In this document: piece after piece, positions 15,956 to 24,028 of the stretch
How the letters are laid out: every line of letters starts with the position of its first letter
How positions within the stretch are numbered: position 1 is the first letter of the stretch
Assembly: GCF_022815605.1 (NCBI RefSeq)
Contig: NZ_JALGRP010000015.1
Location: forward strand, 1-52,031
Source: Microbacterium sp. VKM Ac-2923
GTDB lineage: Bacteria; Actinomycetota; Actinomycetes; Actinomycetales; Microbacteriaceae
Direction: 5' to 3'
Length of the DNA: 52,031 nt
Translations under genes and position numbers: made by a program
The notes under the pieces: model-generated
What the model was told of the DNA's origin: nothing
The model's database searches: none
The model's input: only the letters and a program-made list of their open reading frames with translations

Positions 15956-15993
15956 GTGAGTGCACCGCCCGGCTGAGCGGGCGGTGCACTCAC
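15956..15993 (-). terminator. Strong hairpin terminator of pspA
   Basis: GTGAGTGCACCGCCCG (15956-15971) is the exact complement of 15978-15993 with a six-base loop, a perfect 16-pair stem directly after the pspA stop and before the arginase start on the same strand. Confidence 0.8.
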
Positions 15994-16001
15994 GAGGGGT
16001 G

Positions 16002-16757
16002 TCAGACCTGGTCGGGGCTGGGGGCGTCGATCGCGGCGCGCTGCGGGCCGCCGACCTTGAGCGCGGCGAGACGCGCCTCGACCTCGGTGAGTTCGCCGAC
16101 GTCATCGAGCGCGTTGAACTGCGCGTCGATGCTGGACGCCGCGAGTTCCTGCTTGCCGGCGGCGAGGGCCTCTTCACGGCGGATCTTGTCTTCGAAACGA
16201 CCCAGCTCGCTGGTGGGGTCGAGGACGTCGATCGACTTGACCGCATCGTGGACCTTGTTCTGCGCCTCGGCGACCTTGGCACGCGCTGTGAGCTCGTTGC
16301 GCTTCGCACGCAGCTGGTCCAGCTTGCCCTTCATGCCGTTGAGGCCGTCTTTGAGCTTGTCGACGACTTCGGTCTGCGCGGCGATCGTGGGAGCGGCCGC
16401 CTTCGCCTCGCCCTCGGCCGAGATCTGGCGCTGGAGGGCGATCTTGGCAAGGTTGTCGAACTTGTCGGCCTCACCGGCGTTGCCCGAAGCGCGCAGCTCG
16501 TCGCCCTTGCGGCTGGCGGCGAGGGCCTTGTTTCCCCACTCCGCGGCAGCCTGCATGTCTTCCTGGTGATCGCGTTCGAGCAGGCGCAGGTTGCCGATCG
16601 TCTCGGCGATGGCGGACTCTGCGTCGGCGATCGAGTTGGAGTAATCGCGGACGAGCTGGTCGAGCATCTTCTGCGGGTCCTCGGCCTGGTCGAGGAGCGA
16701 GTTGATGTTCGCGCGGACGAGGGTCGAGATGCGACCGAAGATGGACTGCTTGGCCAT
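16002..16757 (-). CDS. pspA: PspA/IM30 family membrane-stress protein
   Basis: A 251-residue, almost entirely helical coiled-coil protein starting AKQSIFGRISTLVRANINSLLDQAEDP, the amphipathic membrane-binding helix and first coiled coil of PspA/IM30/Vipp1 (ESCRT-III-like) proteins. They assemble on the inner membrane and protect it under stress. Glu-rich and Ala-rich helices extend to about residue 230. It follows a TPM-domain membrane protein on the same strand with a 93-base gap, a frequent actinobacterial pairing. Confidence 0.9.
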   Translation of the reverse strand: MAKQSIFGRISTLVRANINSLLDQAEDPQKMLDQLVRDYSNSIADAESAIAETIGNLRLLERDHQEDMQAAAEWGNKALAASRKGDELRASGNAGEADKFDNLAKIALQRQISAEGEAKAAAPTIAAQTEVVDKLKDGLNGMKGKLDQLRAKRNELTARAKVAEAQNKVHDAVKSIDVLDPTSELGRFEDKIRREEALAAGKQELAASSIDAQFNALDDVGELTEVEARLAALKVGGPQRAAIDAPSPDQV

Positions 16758-16850
16758 GCGGGGTGTTCCTTCCTGAGGGCGACGATGTCGAGTCTGGTGT
16801 CGGATGCTACGAATTCTCTGTGATCGGGCGGCGCGCCGGCGAGGGATGGA

Positions 16851-18953
16851 CTAGCGGCGTCGCCCGCTTCCCCCGCCGGCGCGGCTGCGGCCCCCACCGG
16901 AGAAGCCGCTTCCGCCGCCGGCACGGCTGCGCCCACCGCCGGAGAAGCCGCCGCCGGCGCGGGAGCGCCCGCCGCTCACCCCGCCGAAGCCGCCGAAGCC
17001 GCCGCCCGCGCCGCCAAGGCCGCCGCCGCCGAATCCTCCGCGGCGCCGACCCCCGCCGCCGAGGAGGGCATCGATGGCGATACCACCGATGAGGGCGCCC
17101 ATCATGCCACCGCCGCCCGAGCCGCCGAAGCCGCCCGAGCCCCCGAAGGCGCCGACGTCGTTCTGCGCCAGGGAGGCCGCCTCGCCGGCCAGCTGGGCGG
17201 CGCGTCGGGCGGAGGCGAGCGCGGCGGCAGGGTCGGCGGCGCGCCCTTGCTCCGCCTGCACGAGGGCGGCGCCGGCCTCGGCGAGGCGCGTGCGGGCGGT
17301 GGGACCGACCGCCCCGCGGCGCGCCGAGATGAAGTCCTCCGTCGCCGAGACCTGCGCCCGCGCCTGCGCGAGCACGGCGTCGAGCTGGCTCTCCGCGCGG
17401 CGGCTGCGCTCGGCCTGGTCGCGTGCCGCATCGAGCACCGCGTCGATGGTGGTGTTCGCCTGTTGCAGCGAATCCACGGCGCGCAGGGGGCTCGCGCGCA
17501 CGGCGTCGAGGGCCCCCCGTCCGGCCTCGAGTTGGGTGCGCGCCGATGTCGCCGCGGCGGCGACTCGTCCGTCGGGATCGCTCAGTCGCGTGGCTGCGGC
17601 CAGATCGCCCTCGATCTCGGCGACGAGTGCCGAGGCGCGCTGCTGCGCCTCAGCGAGAGTCGTGCCGAGTGCGGCGATGGAGCGTTCGAGGGTTTCGGCC
17701 TGCGAGACGGCGGCCTGAGCAGCGCGGATCGCGACCGCAGCCTCGCCGGTGCGCCCGCCGCTGAGCGCGGCCTCGGCCGCGCCCTGCTGCTCGGCGGCGA
17801 GATCGAGCCGCGCGCGTGCCTGGGCGGGATTGTCGGAGATCGGGGCGAGGGCGTCGTCGGCGAAGCGCTCGCGCAACCCGGCGAGGTCTGCTTCTGCCGC
17901 CGTCAGTGCGGCTTCTGCTGCGCTGCGCCGCTCTCGCGTGACGGCGAGGGCGGCGGGGGCGTCGGCCTCGAGGGCGCGGAGCTCATCGAACGCCGCGGTC
18001 TTGGCATCCAGCGCCTCGTCGGCGCTCGCGCACAAGCGGATGATCTCCGCGTACCCGGCGCGCTGTTGATCGTTCGTCTCGGGCACGTCGTCGTCGAGTT
18101 GCTGCTGGATCGAGAAGGCGCGATCGAGATCGACCTTGGCCTGCGCCACGACCTCGATGAACGGAGCCGCCGCCGCGTCGCCGAACTGCGCACGCGCGAA
18201 TCCCACCTCTTGCTCGCTGGTCTTGACGGCATCGTCGGTGGCCACGAGAGCTGATCCCGCTCGCCGGGACAGGTCTTCGACGCTCTCGGCCGCCCCGCCC
18301 GCCGTGCTGTCCGACGCCCGCTGCCGACGGCGGAGTGCGAGCCAGACGAGACCGACCGCGATGGCCAGCAGGAGGAGTCCGACGAGGATGATCGGACCGA
18401 GCGCCGGGCCGCCGGGCCCGGCGGGGGAGGGGGGCGGAGCGGGCTCGCCTCCACCCGCCTGCGTATGAGCGGCGCGGATGCCGTCGGCCGCCGAGATCGC
18501 CGCTTGCGCGTCGTCGCCGACCTCGAGCGCCGGTTGGACGCGGTTCTGCTCGATCTCACCCAGCTGCGCGGCCGAGAGGACGCCGTCCTCGGCGTCTCCG
18601 GAGAGGTAGTAAGCGAAGGAATCGCCGCTGATGGCGATGGCGAGCACGTATTGATCCGCGCCGAGCTCGTTGCGGTTCGCCGTCTCGTTCGCCCAATCCG
18701 CGGCACCGGGCGGGTCCGTGAATTCGGGGACGTAGACGACCCACATGTCGAGACCGGTCTGGTCGTGGAGCGCGACCAGGCGACTCTGCACGGTGGCCTC
18801 TTCAGCGTCGGTGAGGGCGTCGACCCTGTCGATGACGTAGCTGGAGCCCAGCGAGGGCGGGGGGACGGCCGCGGCGCTCAGCGGGGCGACGAGCACACCG
18901 GCGAGCACGAACAACAGCATGGTGAGCACCCGTGGCGCCCTGAGCTTTCGCAT
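16851..18953 (-). CDS. TPM-domain membrane protein with long coiled coil and Gly-rich tail
   Basis: A 700-residue protein. A signal peptide (APRVLTMLLFVLAGVLVAPLSAAA) is followed by a TPM domain (about 37-165; SSYVIDRVDALTDAEEATVQ, VVYVPEF), a Pro-rich linker, one transmembrane helix near 187-210, about 350 residues of Ala/Glu/Arg coiled coil facing the cytoplasm, and a final 110 residues made almost wholly of Gly, Phe, Ser and Arg with GGRSRAGGGSGF-type repeats. TPM proteins of this class sit beside PspA genes, so a role at the stressed membrane is likely. The RBS GGGGGAAG precedes the ATG. Internal Met starts upstream belong to the antisense of DUF3097. Confidence 0.82.
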   Translation of the reverse strand: MRKLRAPRVLTMLLFVLAGVLVAPLSAAAVPPPSLGSSYVIDRVDALTDAEEATVQSRLVALHDQTGLDMWVVYVPEFTDPPGAADWANETANRNELGADQYVLAIAISGDSFAYYLSGDAEDGVLSAAQLGEIEQNRVQPALEVGDDAQAAISAADGIRAAHTQAGGGEPAPPPSPAGPGGPALGPIILVGLLLLAIAVGLVWLALRRRQRASDSTAGGAAESVEDLSRRAGSALVATDDAVKTSEQEVGFARAQFGDAAAAPFIEVVAQAKVDLDRAFSIQQQLDDDVPETNDQQRAGYAEIIRLCASADEALDAKTAAFDELRALEADAPAALAVTRERRSAAEAALTAAEADLAGLRERFADDALAPISDNPAQARARLDLAAEQQGAAEAALSGGRTGEAAVAIRAAQAAVSQAETLERSIAALGTTLAEAQQRASALVAEIEGDLAAATRLSDPDGRVAAAATSARTQLEAGRGALDAVRASPLRAVDSLQQANTTIDAVLDAARDQAERSRRAESQLDAVLAQARAQVSATEDFISARRGAVGPTARTRLAEAGAALVQAEQGRAADPAAALASARRAAQLAGEAASLAQNDVGAFGGSGGFGGSGGGGMMGALIGGIAIDALLGGGGRRRGGFGGGGLGGAGGGFGGFGGVSGGRSRAGGGFSGGGRSRAGGGSGFSGGGRSRAGGGSGRRR

Positions 18954-18982
18954 GCTTCCCCCTTCGGTCGCCGCACGGTCCC

Positions 18983-18988
18983 ACCCTA
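18983..18988 (-). promoter_or_regulatory. -10 box of the TPM-pspA unit
   Basis: TAGGGT on the minus strand, 29 bases before the TPM gene ATG. Confidence 0.4.
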
Positions 18989-19063
18989 CAAACGACTGCC
19001 GACATCGGGGTGTCAGGCGATGACGGATCGGCGCGTCCACTGCGGGGGCTCCGCCCCGCCGCC

Positions 19064-19083
19064 TAGGCTCGGGCGTTCGGAGG
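19064..19083 (+). promoter_or_regulatory. Promoter -10 and ribosome binding site of the DUF3097 gene
   Basis: TAGGCT at 19064-19069 and GGAGG at 19079-19083, the latter five bases before the ATG at 19089; both fix the start. Confidence 0.5.
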
Positions 19084-19088
19084 TACCA

Positions 19089-19925
19089 ATGGACGACCGC
19101 TACGGCACCGATGTGCTCGCCCGCGGCTGGCGCGACGCCGGACGCACGAAGCCCACTCAGACGGCCGCGTCGACCGGCCTGGTCGTGGAAGTCGTCGGCG
19201 ACGGGTTCGTCGGCGCGGTGACCCGCGTCGACGGAATGAACGTCGAGCTCGAGGACCGGTTCGGCAAGCGTCGCCTCTTCCCCCTCGGCGGGGGCTTCCT
19301 CGTGGACGGTGGCCCGGTCGTGCTCACTGCTCCCACAGCCACCGCCGCGAAGGGACGCACGCGCACCGCCTCCGGGTCGTTCGCCGTCGCGGACCAGCGC
19401 GCGCGAACGGCCCGCGCGAGTCGCATCTTCGTCGAGGGCAAGCACGATGCCGAGCTCGTCGAGAAGGTGTGGGGCGCCGATCTGCGCGCCGAGGGCGTGG
19501 TGGTGGAGTTCCTCGAGGGCGTCGACCTGCTCGAGCAGACCCTGGATGCCGAGCCCCCCACCGCCGAGCGCCGTTACGGCGTGCTCGTGGATCACCTCGT
19601 GCCGAACTCGAAGGAATCGCGCATCGCCGAGAAGATCGCTCGCGGTCGTCACGGCGCGCACGTGCGTATCGTCGGCCACCCCTTCGTCGACGTCTGGCAG
19701 TGCGTGACGCCGCGAGCCCTCGGTATCGCCGCCTGGCCCGAGGTGCCCCGCGGCATCGAATGGAAGGTGGGCGTGTGCCGCGCCCTCGGCTGGCCCGCAG
19801 AGGAGCAGGCCGACACCGCCCGGGCGTGGCAGCACATCCTGTCGAAGGTCACCACCTTCCGCGACCTCGAACCGGCGCTCCTGGGCCGTGTCGAGGAGCT
19901 CATCGATTTCGTGACTGTCCCGTGA
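19089..19925 (+). CDS. DUF3097 family protein
   Basis: A 278-residue actinobacterial protein of unknown role. It opens DRYGTDVLARGW and has an SH3-like N-terminal half (VVEVVGDGFVGAVTRVDGMNVELEDRFGKRRLFPLG), then RIFVEGKHDAELVEKVWGADLR, whose VEGKHDAEL pattern with GVLVDHLVPNSKE resembles a TOPRIM-like nucleic-acid-binding fold, ending in IVGHPFVDVWQCVTPRALG. A role in nucleic-acid metabolism is an inference from this resemblance. Start supported by GGAGG. Confidence 0.83.
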   Translation: MDDRYGTDVLARGWRDAGRTKPTQTAASTGLVVEVVGDGFVGAVTRVDGMNVELEDRFGKRRLFPLGGGFLVDGGPVVLTAPTATAAKGRTRTASGSFAVADQRARTARASRIFVEGKHDAELVEKVWGADLRAEGVVVEFLEGVDLLEQTLDAEPPTAERRYGVLVDHLVPNSKESRIAEKIARGRHGAHVRIVGHPFVDVWQCVTPRALGIAAWPEVPRGIEWKVGVCRALGWPAEEQADTARAWQHILSKVTTFRDLEPALLGRVEELIDFVTVP

Positions 19926-19946
19926 GCGGCCGCAAGCGCTCGCTCT

Positions 19947-20011
19947 CGCGCGAGTCGCCAGGATCTGTCGCTTCCGTTGAGGAGAAGCGACAAATCCTGG
20001 CGAGTCGCGCG
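19947..20011. repeat. Long extragenic palindrome
   Basis: The 28-base arms 19947-19974 and 19984-20011 are complementary at 26 of 28 positions around a nine-base loop; the arm core reads CGCCAGGATCTGTCGCTTC. The perfect symmetry about a purine-rich loop, plus lack of U-tract, looks like a REP- or MITE-like extragenic element more than a plain terminator, although it may also end the DUF3097 transcript. Confidence 0.7.
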
Positions 20012-20029
20012 ACGGATAGCCTGGAACCT

Positions 20030-20752
20030 ATGGATGCCGCCCCCGTCTTCCGCGACAAGCCGGTGTCGTTCGTGCGTCGGAGCGGCCGGATGTCGGAGGC
20101 GCAGGATCGTGCGTGGGCCGACCTCTCGCCGTTCTACCTGCTGTCGGTGCAGCGCGCGGCCGCCACGACCAGTGTGAGGGCCGGAACCGCCGTCGATCCG
20201 GCAGAGGTGTACGGCCGCCGGGCGCGACTGGTGGTCGAGATCGGCTCCGGACAGGGGCACCAGATCGTCTCGGCCGCAGCGGCCGACCCCGACACCGACT
20301 TCCTGGCCGTCGAGGTGTTCACCGCGGGCCTCGCCCGCACGATGCTCGACGCCGACCGCGAGGGCGTGAAGAACCTCCGCCTCGTCGAGGCCAACGCGCC
20401 GGAGGCGCTCGAGCACCTGTTGCCGCCGGCATCCGTCGACGAGCTGTGGGTGTTCTTCCCCGACCCCTGGCACAAGAACAAGCACACCAAGCGCCGCCTC
20501 ATCGCGCCCGACTTCGCCCGCGTCGCCGCTCACGCCGTCCGCCCCGGGGGAACCCTGCGCCTCGCCACCGACTGGCAGGACTACGCCGACCAGATGCGCG
20601 ATGTGCTCGATGAGTCACCGGGATTCGAGCGCGCGTTCGCGGGGGAGTGGGCCGACCGCTTCGAGGGCCGCGTGCTGACGGCCTTCGAGAGCAAGGGACT
20701 CCGCGTCGGCCGCGACATTCGCGACCTCACCTACACGCGGGTCTCGTCGTGA
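20030..20752 (+). CDS. trmB: tRNA (guanine-46-N7)-methyltransferase
   Basis: A 240-residue SAM-dependent enzyme that makes m7G46 in tRNA variable loops. The SAM motif is LVVEIGSGQGHQIV, followed by FLAVEVFTAGLARTM, and the family-specific VFFPDPWHKNKHTKRRLI and LRLATDWQDYADQM blocks. The ATG lies seven bases after TAGCCT (20017-20022), i.e. leaderless; no SD. It is coupled by GTGA to a membrane-protein gene. Confidence 0.93.
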   Translation: MDAAPVFRDKPVSFVRRSGRMSEAQDRAWADLSPFYLLSVQRAAATTSVRAGTAVDPAEVYGRRARLVVEIGSGQGHQIVSAAAADPDTDFLAVEVFTAGLARTMLDADREGVKNLRLVEANAPEALEHLLPPASVDELWVFFPDPWHKNKHTKRRLIAPDFARVAAHAVRPGGTLRLATDWQDYADQMRDVLDESPGFERAFAGEWADRFEGRVLTAFESKGLRVGRDIRDLTYTRVSS

Positions 20753-21609
20753 CCGCGCACACCGCCGTACCCGTCCGCGAGCGTTCCACGTGGACGCCGA
20801 AACTGATCCCGGCGCTCCTGGTGTGCCTCGCCGCCCCGGTGCTGTTCGTCGTGCAGATCGTGTGGCTCGGCTGGCTGCTGCTCGCGCTCGCCGTCGCCTC
20901 CGGGGTGCTCGTCGACCGTCGCATCGGCGTCGGTCTCGTCCGAAGCCGCGAACCGAGCATCGCCCGCGACGTGTCGCTGGTCGCGATCGGCCAGTTCATC
21001 GTGAGCCTCATCCCGCTGCACGCCGAACTCGACAACGCGGCTTTCCTGCGGTTCACGCTCGCCCTCGGCGGTGCCGTGGTGGTGCCCTACATGATCTCGC
21101 GGTTCGTCTACCGCGACTACGCGATCCGTTTCCCGTGGCGCGGCGGCGGCCGCTGGACGTGGTGGCAGTGGGCATGGCTCGGCGGCGTGATCGTGCTCGG
21201 CTACCTGATCCTGCCGTTCTACTTCATCACCTCGGGCGTGTACATGAACTGGCCGGTGGTGAACACCCCCGACCTGATCGCGCGCCTGTTCGTGGGCGTC
21301 GGCGCCGTCGGCATCTGGGACGAGCTCTTCTTCATCTGCACGGTCTTCGTGCTGCTGCGCCGTCACTTCCCCGACGTCACCGCCAACCTGTTGCAGAGCA
21401 TCGTCTTCGTGTCGTTTCTCTGGGAGCTCGGGTATCAGGCATGGGGTCCGCTGCTCACGGTCCCGTTCGCGATCGTCCAGGGCTTCCTTTTCCTGAAGAC
21501 CCGATCGCTCTGGTACGTCGTCACGGTGCACCTGCTCTTCGACGCCGTCGTGTTCGGTGTGCTCGTCCACGCCCACAACCCCGGCGCGGCATCCATCTTC
21601 CTCGTCTGA
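20749..21609 (+). CDS. CPBP-like intramembrane protein with degenerate protease motifs
   Basis: A 286-residue protein with about eight hydrophobic segments. The C-terminal half has the layout of CPBP (CAAX protease/bacteriocin-processing) enzymes, but motif 1 reads WDELFFICTVFVLLRR instead of EExxxR, motif 2 FVSFLWELG lacks the usual FxxxH His, while motif 3 keeps HLLFDAV. It may be an inactive or divergent relative. GTG start overlapping the trmB stop by four bases; the coupling is probably architectural only. Confidence 0.65.
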   Translation: MTAHTAVPVRERSTWTPKLIPALLVCLAAPVLFVVQIVWLGWLLLALAVASGVLVDRRIGVGLVRSREPSIARDVSLVAIGQFIVSLIPLHAELDNAAFLRFTLALGGAVVVPYMISRFVYRDYAIRFPWRGGGRWTWWQWAWLGGVIVLGYLILPFYFITSGVYMNWPVVNTPDLIARLFVGVGAVGIWDELFFICTVFVLLRRHFPDVTANLLQSIVFVSFLWELGYQAWGPLLTVPFAIVQGFLFLKTRSLWYVVTVHLLFDAVVFGVLVHAHNPGAASIFLV

Positions 21610-21723
21610 CCGATCCCGCCACCGGATGCCTCCCCTCCGACGCCGGCGCCCGTCCCGGACTTCGACGGGGGTGGGCCTCGAATGACGGATGCCGCTGCAC
21701 GGGCACTGCACAGGTCTGCTCGC

Positions 21724-21729
21724 TAGCCT
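21724..21729 (+). promoter_or_regulatory. -10 box of the guanidinium exporter transcript
   Basis: TAGCCT about 25 bases before the riboswitch; transcription would start near 21736. Confidence 0.5.
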
Positions 21730-21753
21730 GACCCTCGGACGCCCGCCGCGTCC

Positions 21754-21794
21754 CCGGACGAGGGATCAGTACCCGGACAGCGACAAGACTGGCC
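21754..21794 (+). promoter_or_regulatory. Guanidine-III (ykkC-III) riboswitch
   Basis: The 41 bases contain CCGGACGAGG, GTACCCGG and GACAAGAC in the order and spacing of the guanidine-III aptamer as I recall it from the Thermobifida fusca crystal construct. Differences fall in the variable helix, where GATCAG (21764-21769) can pair with CTGGCC (21789-21794) at five of six positions, i.e. compensated changes. The RBS AAGGAG (21795-21800) begins right after the pseudoknot, fitting control by SD exposure when guanidine binds. Confidence 0.82.
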
Positions 21795-21807
21795 AAGGAG
21801 CATTGTC

Positions 21808-22131
21808 ATGTCGTGGATCATCCTCATCGTGTCCGGCGTTCTCGAGGCCGTCTGGGCGACCGCCCTGGGCCGGTCGGAGGGCTTCTCCAAACTTTGGCCG
21901 AGCGTGATCTTCGGCGTCACCCTGGTGGCGTCCATGGGCGGGCTCGCCTTCGCGATGCGCGAGATCCCCACCGGGACCGCGTATGCGGTGTGGGTGGGCA
22001 TCGGCGCAGCGCTCACCGTGGTGGTGGCGATGGTCACGGGCGCCGAGGCGATCTCGGTGGTGAAAGTCCTTCTCGTCCTGGGCCTCGTCGGCTGCGTGAT
22101 CGGCCTGAAGCTCGTCGGAGATGCCCACTGA
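21808..22131 (+). CDS. gdx: Guanidinium exporter (SMR family, Gdx/SugE)
   Basis: A 107-residue protein with four membrane helices that works as an antiparallel dimer, exporting guanidinium in exchange for protons. All key residues of the Gdx subtype can be counted: Glu13, Trp16, Ser42, Tyr59 and Trp62. These distinguish Gdx from the polyaromatic-cation exporter EmrE. AAGGAG stands seven bases before the ATG. The guanidine-III riboswitch upstream gives the same substrate independently. Confidence 0.93.
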   Translation: MSWIILIVSGVLEAVWATALGRSEGFSKLWPSVIFGVTLVASMGGLAFAMREIPTGTAYAVWVGIGAALTVVVAMVTGAEAISVVKVLLVLGLVGCVIGLKLVGDAH

Positions 22132-22158
22132 CCTGGGGCTTCGTCTGGAAGTCAACGG

Positions 22159-22188
22159 GATGAAACGTCCATTTTCATCCGGTACCAT
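22159..22188 (+). promoter_or_regulatory. Inverted repeat and -10 box before the mannosyltransferase gene
   Basis: GATGAAA (22159-22165) and TTTCATC (22173-22179) form an inverted repeat just upstream of TACCAT (22183-22188), a plausible -10. The repeat is unusually AT-rich for this genome and occupies the -35 area, so it could be an operator or the tail of gdx. Confidence 0.4.
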
Positions 22189-22260
22189 CTGGTTTCCTGC
22201 ACTTATCCGGGCCCGACACCGTCGTCACTCGCCCACATCTTCCCTTGTGAAAGGTTCCGA

Positions 22261-23574
22261 GTGAGCGCACCGCCGAGCGAGCTTGCCTCCCCGACACGTC
22301 CGTCGCGTGTCATCGCCCCGCCGAGTCGTCTGGATCGACTGCGCGACTCGCGCCTCGGTCGGTCGCTGCGTCAGTACGGCCACGACGTCCTGCGCAAGCC
22401 CGAGGGCATCGTCCCCATCGAGCGCGGGGCGTTCACCCGTGTGCTGCTGCTGTGGGCCGTCGCCCGGGTCGTCAGCTTCGGAATGCTGTGGGGCTACTAC
22501 TCCATCGCGAAGGCGGCACGCTGGGGCTTCGGACCCGACAGTGAGCGTCTCGGCACGTTCTTCGATTACCTCACCGGCTGGGACGCCGACCGCTACGGGC
22601 AGATCGCGGCGCAGGGGTACCCGATGTCGCTGCCGATGAACGTCTCGGGCGACATCCTTCCGAACAACTGGGCATTCCTTCCCGTGTTCCCCACCCTGGT
22701 GCGCGTGATCTCGGGCGCCACCGGCCTCGGCTGGCAGCCCGTCTCGGTGCTGCTGAGCCTGGGGGCGAGCCTGGGTGCCACCTGGCTGCTGTTCGTGCTC
22801 ATGCGCACGGTCACCAAGCCGCAGCCCGCCTGGTGGGCGGTGGTGTTCTTCTCCTTCGCGCCCATGTCGTTCCTCTTCGTGATCGGCTACAGCGAGGGCC
22901 TGTTCATGCTGCTGATGTTCGCCGGCATGCTGCTGGCGATCAAACGTCGCTACCTGTGGATCCTGCCGATCGGCGTCCTCACCGCGTACACCCGTCCGGG
23001 CGTGCTCGCGCTGGGGCTCGCCCTCGGCATCGTCTTCCTCGTGCGGTTCTTCCGTCGCAAGGTCGACCCGTTCCCGATGAAGGAATGGGCACCGCTAATG
23101 GCATCCGGTCTCGCGATCGCGGTGACGGGACTGTCGTGGAACCACATCGCGCAATACGTGACCGGCACGCACAACGCCTACATCCGCACCGAGCTCGGAT
23201 GGTGGCTCGACTACGTCGGAAACGACGAGTTCACGCCCTTCACACCGTGGTTCCGTCAGGCGGGTACGCACCTCGGGGTCGTGGGCATCATCCTCGTCAT
23301 CGCCCTGATCGTCGGCTTCATCGCCCTGATGTGGTCGCGCCCGGTGCGCAAGCTCGGGCTGATGGTGGTCGCGTACGGCTTCAGCTACGGCGTGTACATT
23401 CTCGCGGTGTTCCTGCCGCAGCAGAGCACCTTCCGGCTGCTGATGCCCATGGCGCCCCTGCTCGGGGACGAGCGCTGGTCGTCGACGCCCCGCAGACGGG
23501 TCGCGATCCTTGCGGGATGCCTCGTGCTCCAGGCCGTGGCGATTCTGCTGCTGTGGACCCGCGGCAACCCGTGA
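22261..23574 (+). CDS. PIG-V-like mannosyltransferase, integral membrane
   Basis: A 437-residue multi-pass protein with about ten hydrophobic helices. After a basic cytoplasmic N-terminus (about 55 residues) comes a helix, then LTGWDADRYGQIAAQGYP, the Asp-rich luminal loop of polyprenol-phosphate-mannose dependent transferases, and NNWAFLPVFPTLVR, the signature of the PIG-V family (GT76-like). It probably adds mannose to a cell-envelope lipid or protein from polyprenyl-phosphomannose. GTG start after GAAAGG. A long hairpin (23585-23626) ends the gene. Confidence 0.8.
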   Translation: MSAPPSELASPTRPSRVIAPPSRLDRLRDSRLGRSLRQYGHDVLRKPEGIVPIERGAFTRVLLLWAVARVVSFGMLWGYYSIAKAARWGFGPDSERLGTFFDYLTGWDADRYGQIAAQGYPMSLPMNVSGDILPNNWAFLPVFPTLVRVISGATGLGWQPVSVLLSLGASLGATWLLFVLMRTVTKPQPAWWAVVFFSFAPMSFLFVIGYSEGLFMLLMFAGMLLAIKRRYLWILPIGVLTAYTRPGVLALGLALGIVFLVRFFRRKVDPFPMKEWAPLMASGLAIAVTGLSWNHIAQYVTGTHNAYIRTELGWWLDYVGNDEFTPFTPWFRQAGTHLGVVGIILVIALIVGFIALMWSRPVRKLGLMVVAYGFSYGVYILAVFLPQQSTFRLLMPMAPLLGDERWSSTPRRRVAILAGCLVLQAVAILLLWTRGNP

Positions 23575-23584
23575 TCCACCTCTG

Positions 23585-23626
23585 ACGACGAGAGGGCGGA
23601 GCCGATCGACTCCGCCCTCTCGTCGT
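23585..23626. terminator. Bidirectional terminator hairpin
   Basis: ACGACGAGAGGGCGGAG (23585-23601) pairs perfectly with 23610-23626 across an eight-base loop, between converging genes. Confidence 0.8.
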
Positions 23627-23637
23627 TCGCGCGGGCC

Positions 23638-23916
23638 TCAGTCGGGGCTTCCGCCGGGGTCCACGGCGTCGATCACGTCCTGCTCGACGGAGTTGTCGGC
23701 ATCCATCTCGGCGGACCCGACGGACACGTCGTCATCGTGTGCGACGGCACCGGATGCGTCTTTCGCAGCGGGCGCGGGGTTCGTCTCCGGCGGAAGCGGA
23801 ACGGTCGGTTCCGCGGGGGTGGGTGCGGTGGGCTCCGCGGGGTGCGGCACGGAGGGCTCGCCGGGTGCGGGTGTGCCGGGGTCGGAGGGCGTCTGGGGGA
23901 ACGTCGGGGTGCTCAT
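23638..23916 (-). CDS. Small Pro-rich acidic protein
   Basis: A 92-residue hydrophilic protein with no signal peptide. Its first 50 residues are made of P-rich repeats (PTPAEP, PHPAEP), the rest is acidic (HDDDVSVGSAEMDADNSVEQD). No domain is recognisable; it belongs to a class of small disordered proteins common in Microbacteriaceae. The start ATG at 23916 has only a weak upstream purine run. Similar composition to the small proteins at 29141 and 34967. Confidence 0.6.
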   Translation of the reverse strand: MSTPTFPQTPSDPGTPAPGEPSVPHPAEPTAPTPAEPTVPLPPETNPAPAAKDASGAVAHDDDVSVGSAEMDADNSVEQDVIDAVDPGGSPD

Positions 23917-23993
23917 GGATCCGACTCTGCGCGCAGCCACCCGCGCGCGCGAGCCCCTTCCCGAGCCGTCCATCACGGTGTAGCCCGGACGGT

Positions 23994-23999
23994 TAGGCT
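23994..23999 (+). promoter_or_regulatory. -10 box of the histidine kinase gene
   Basis: TAGGCT 29 bases before the GTG at 24029; a GAGGGGA ribosome binding site lies in between. Confidence 0.4.
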
Positions 24000-24028
24000 C
24001 ACGAGAAGGACGACCACGAGGGGATGAC

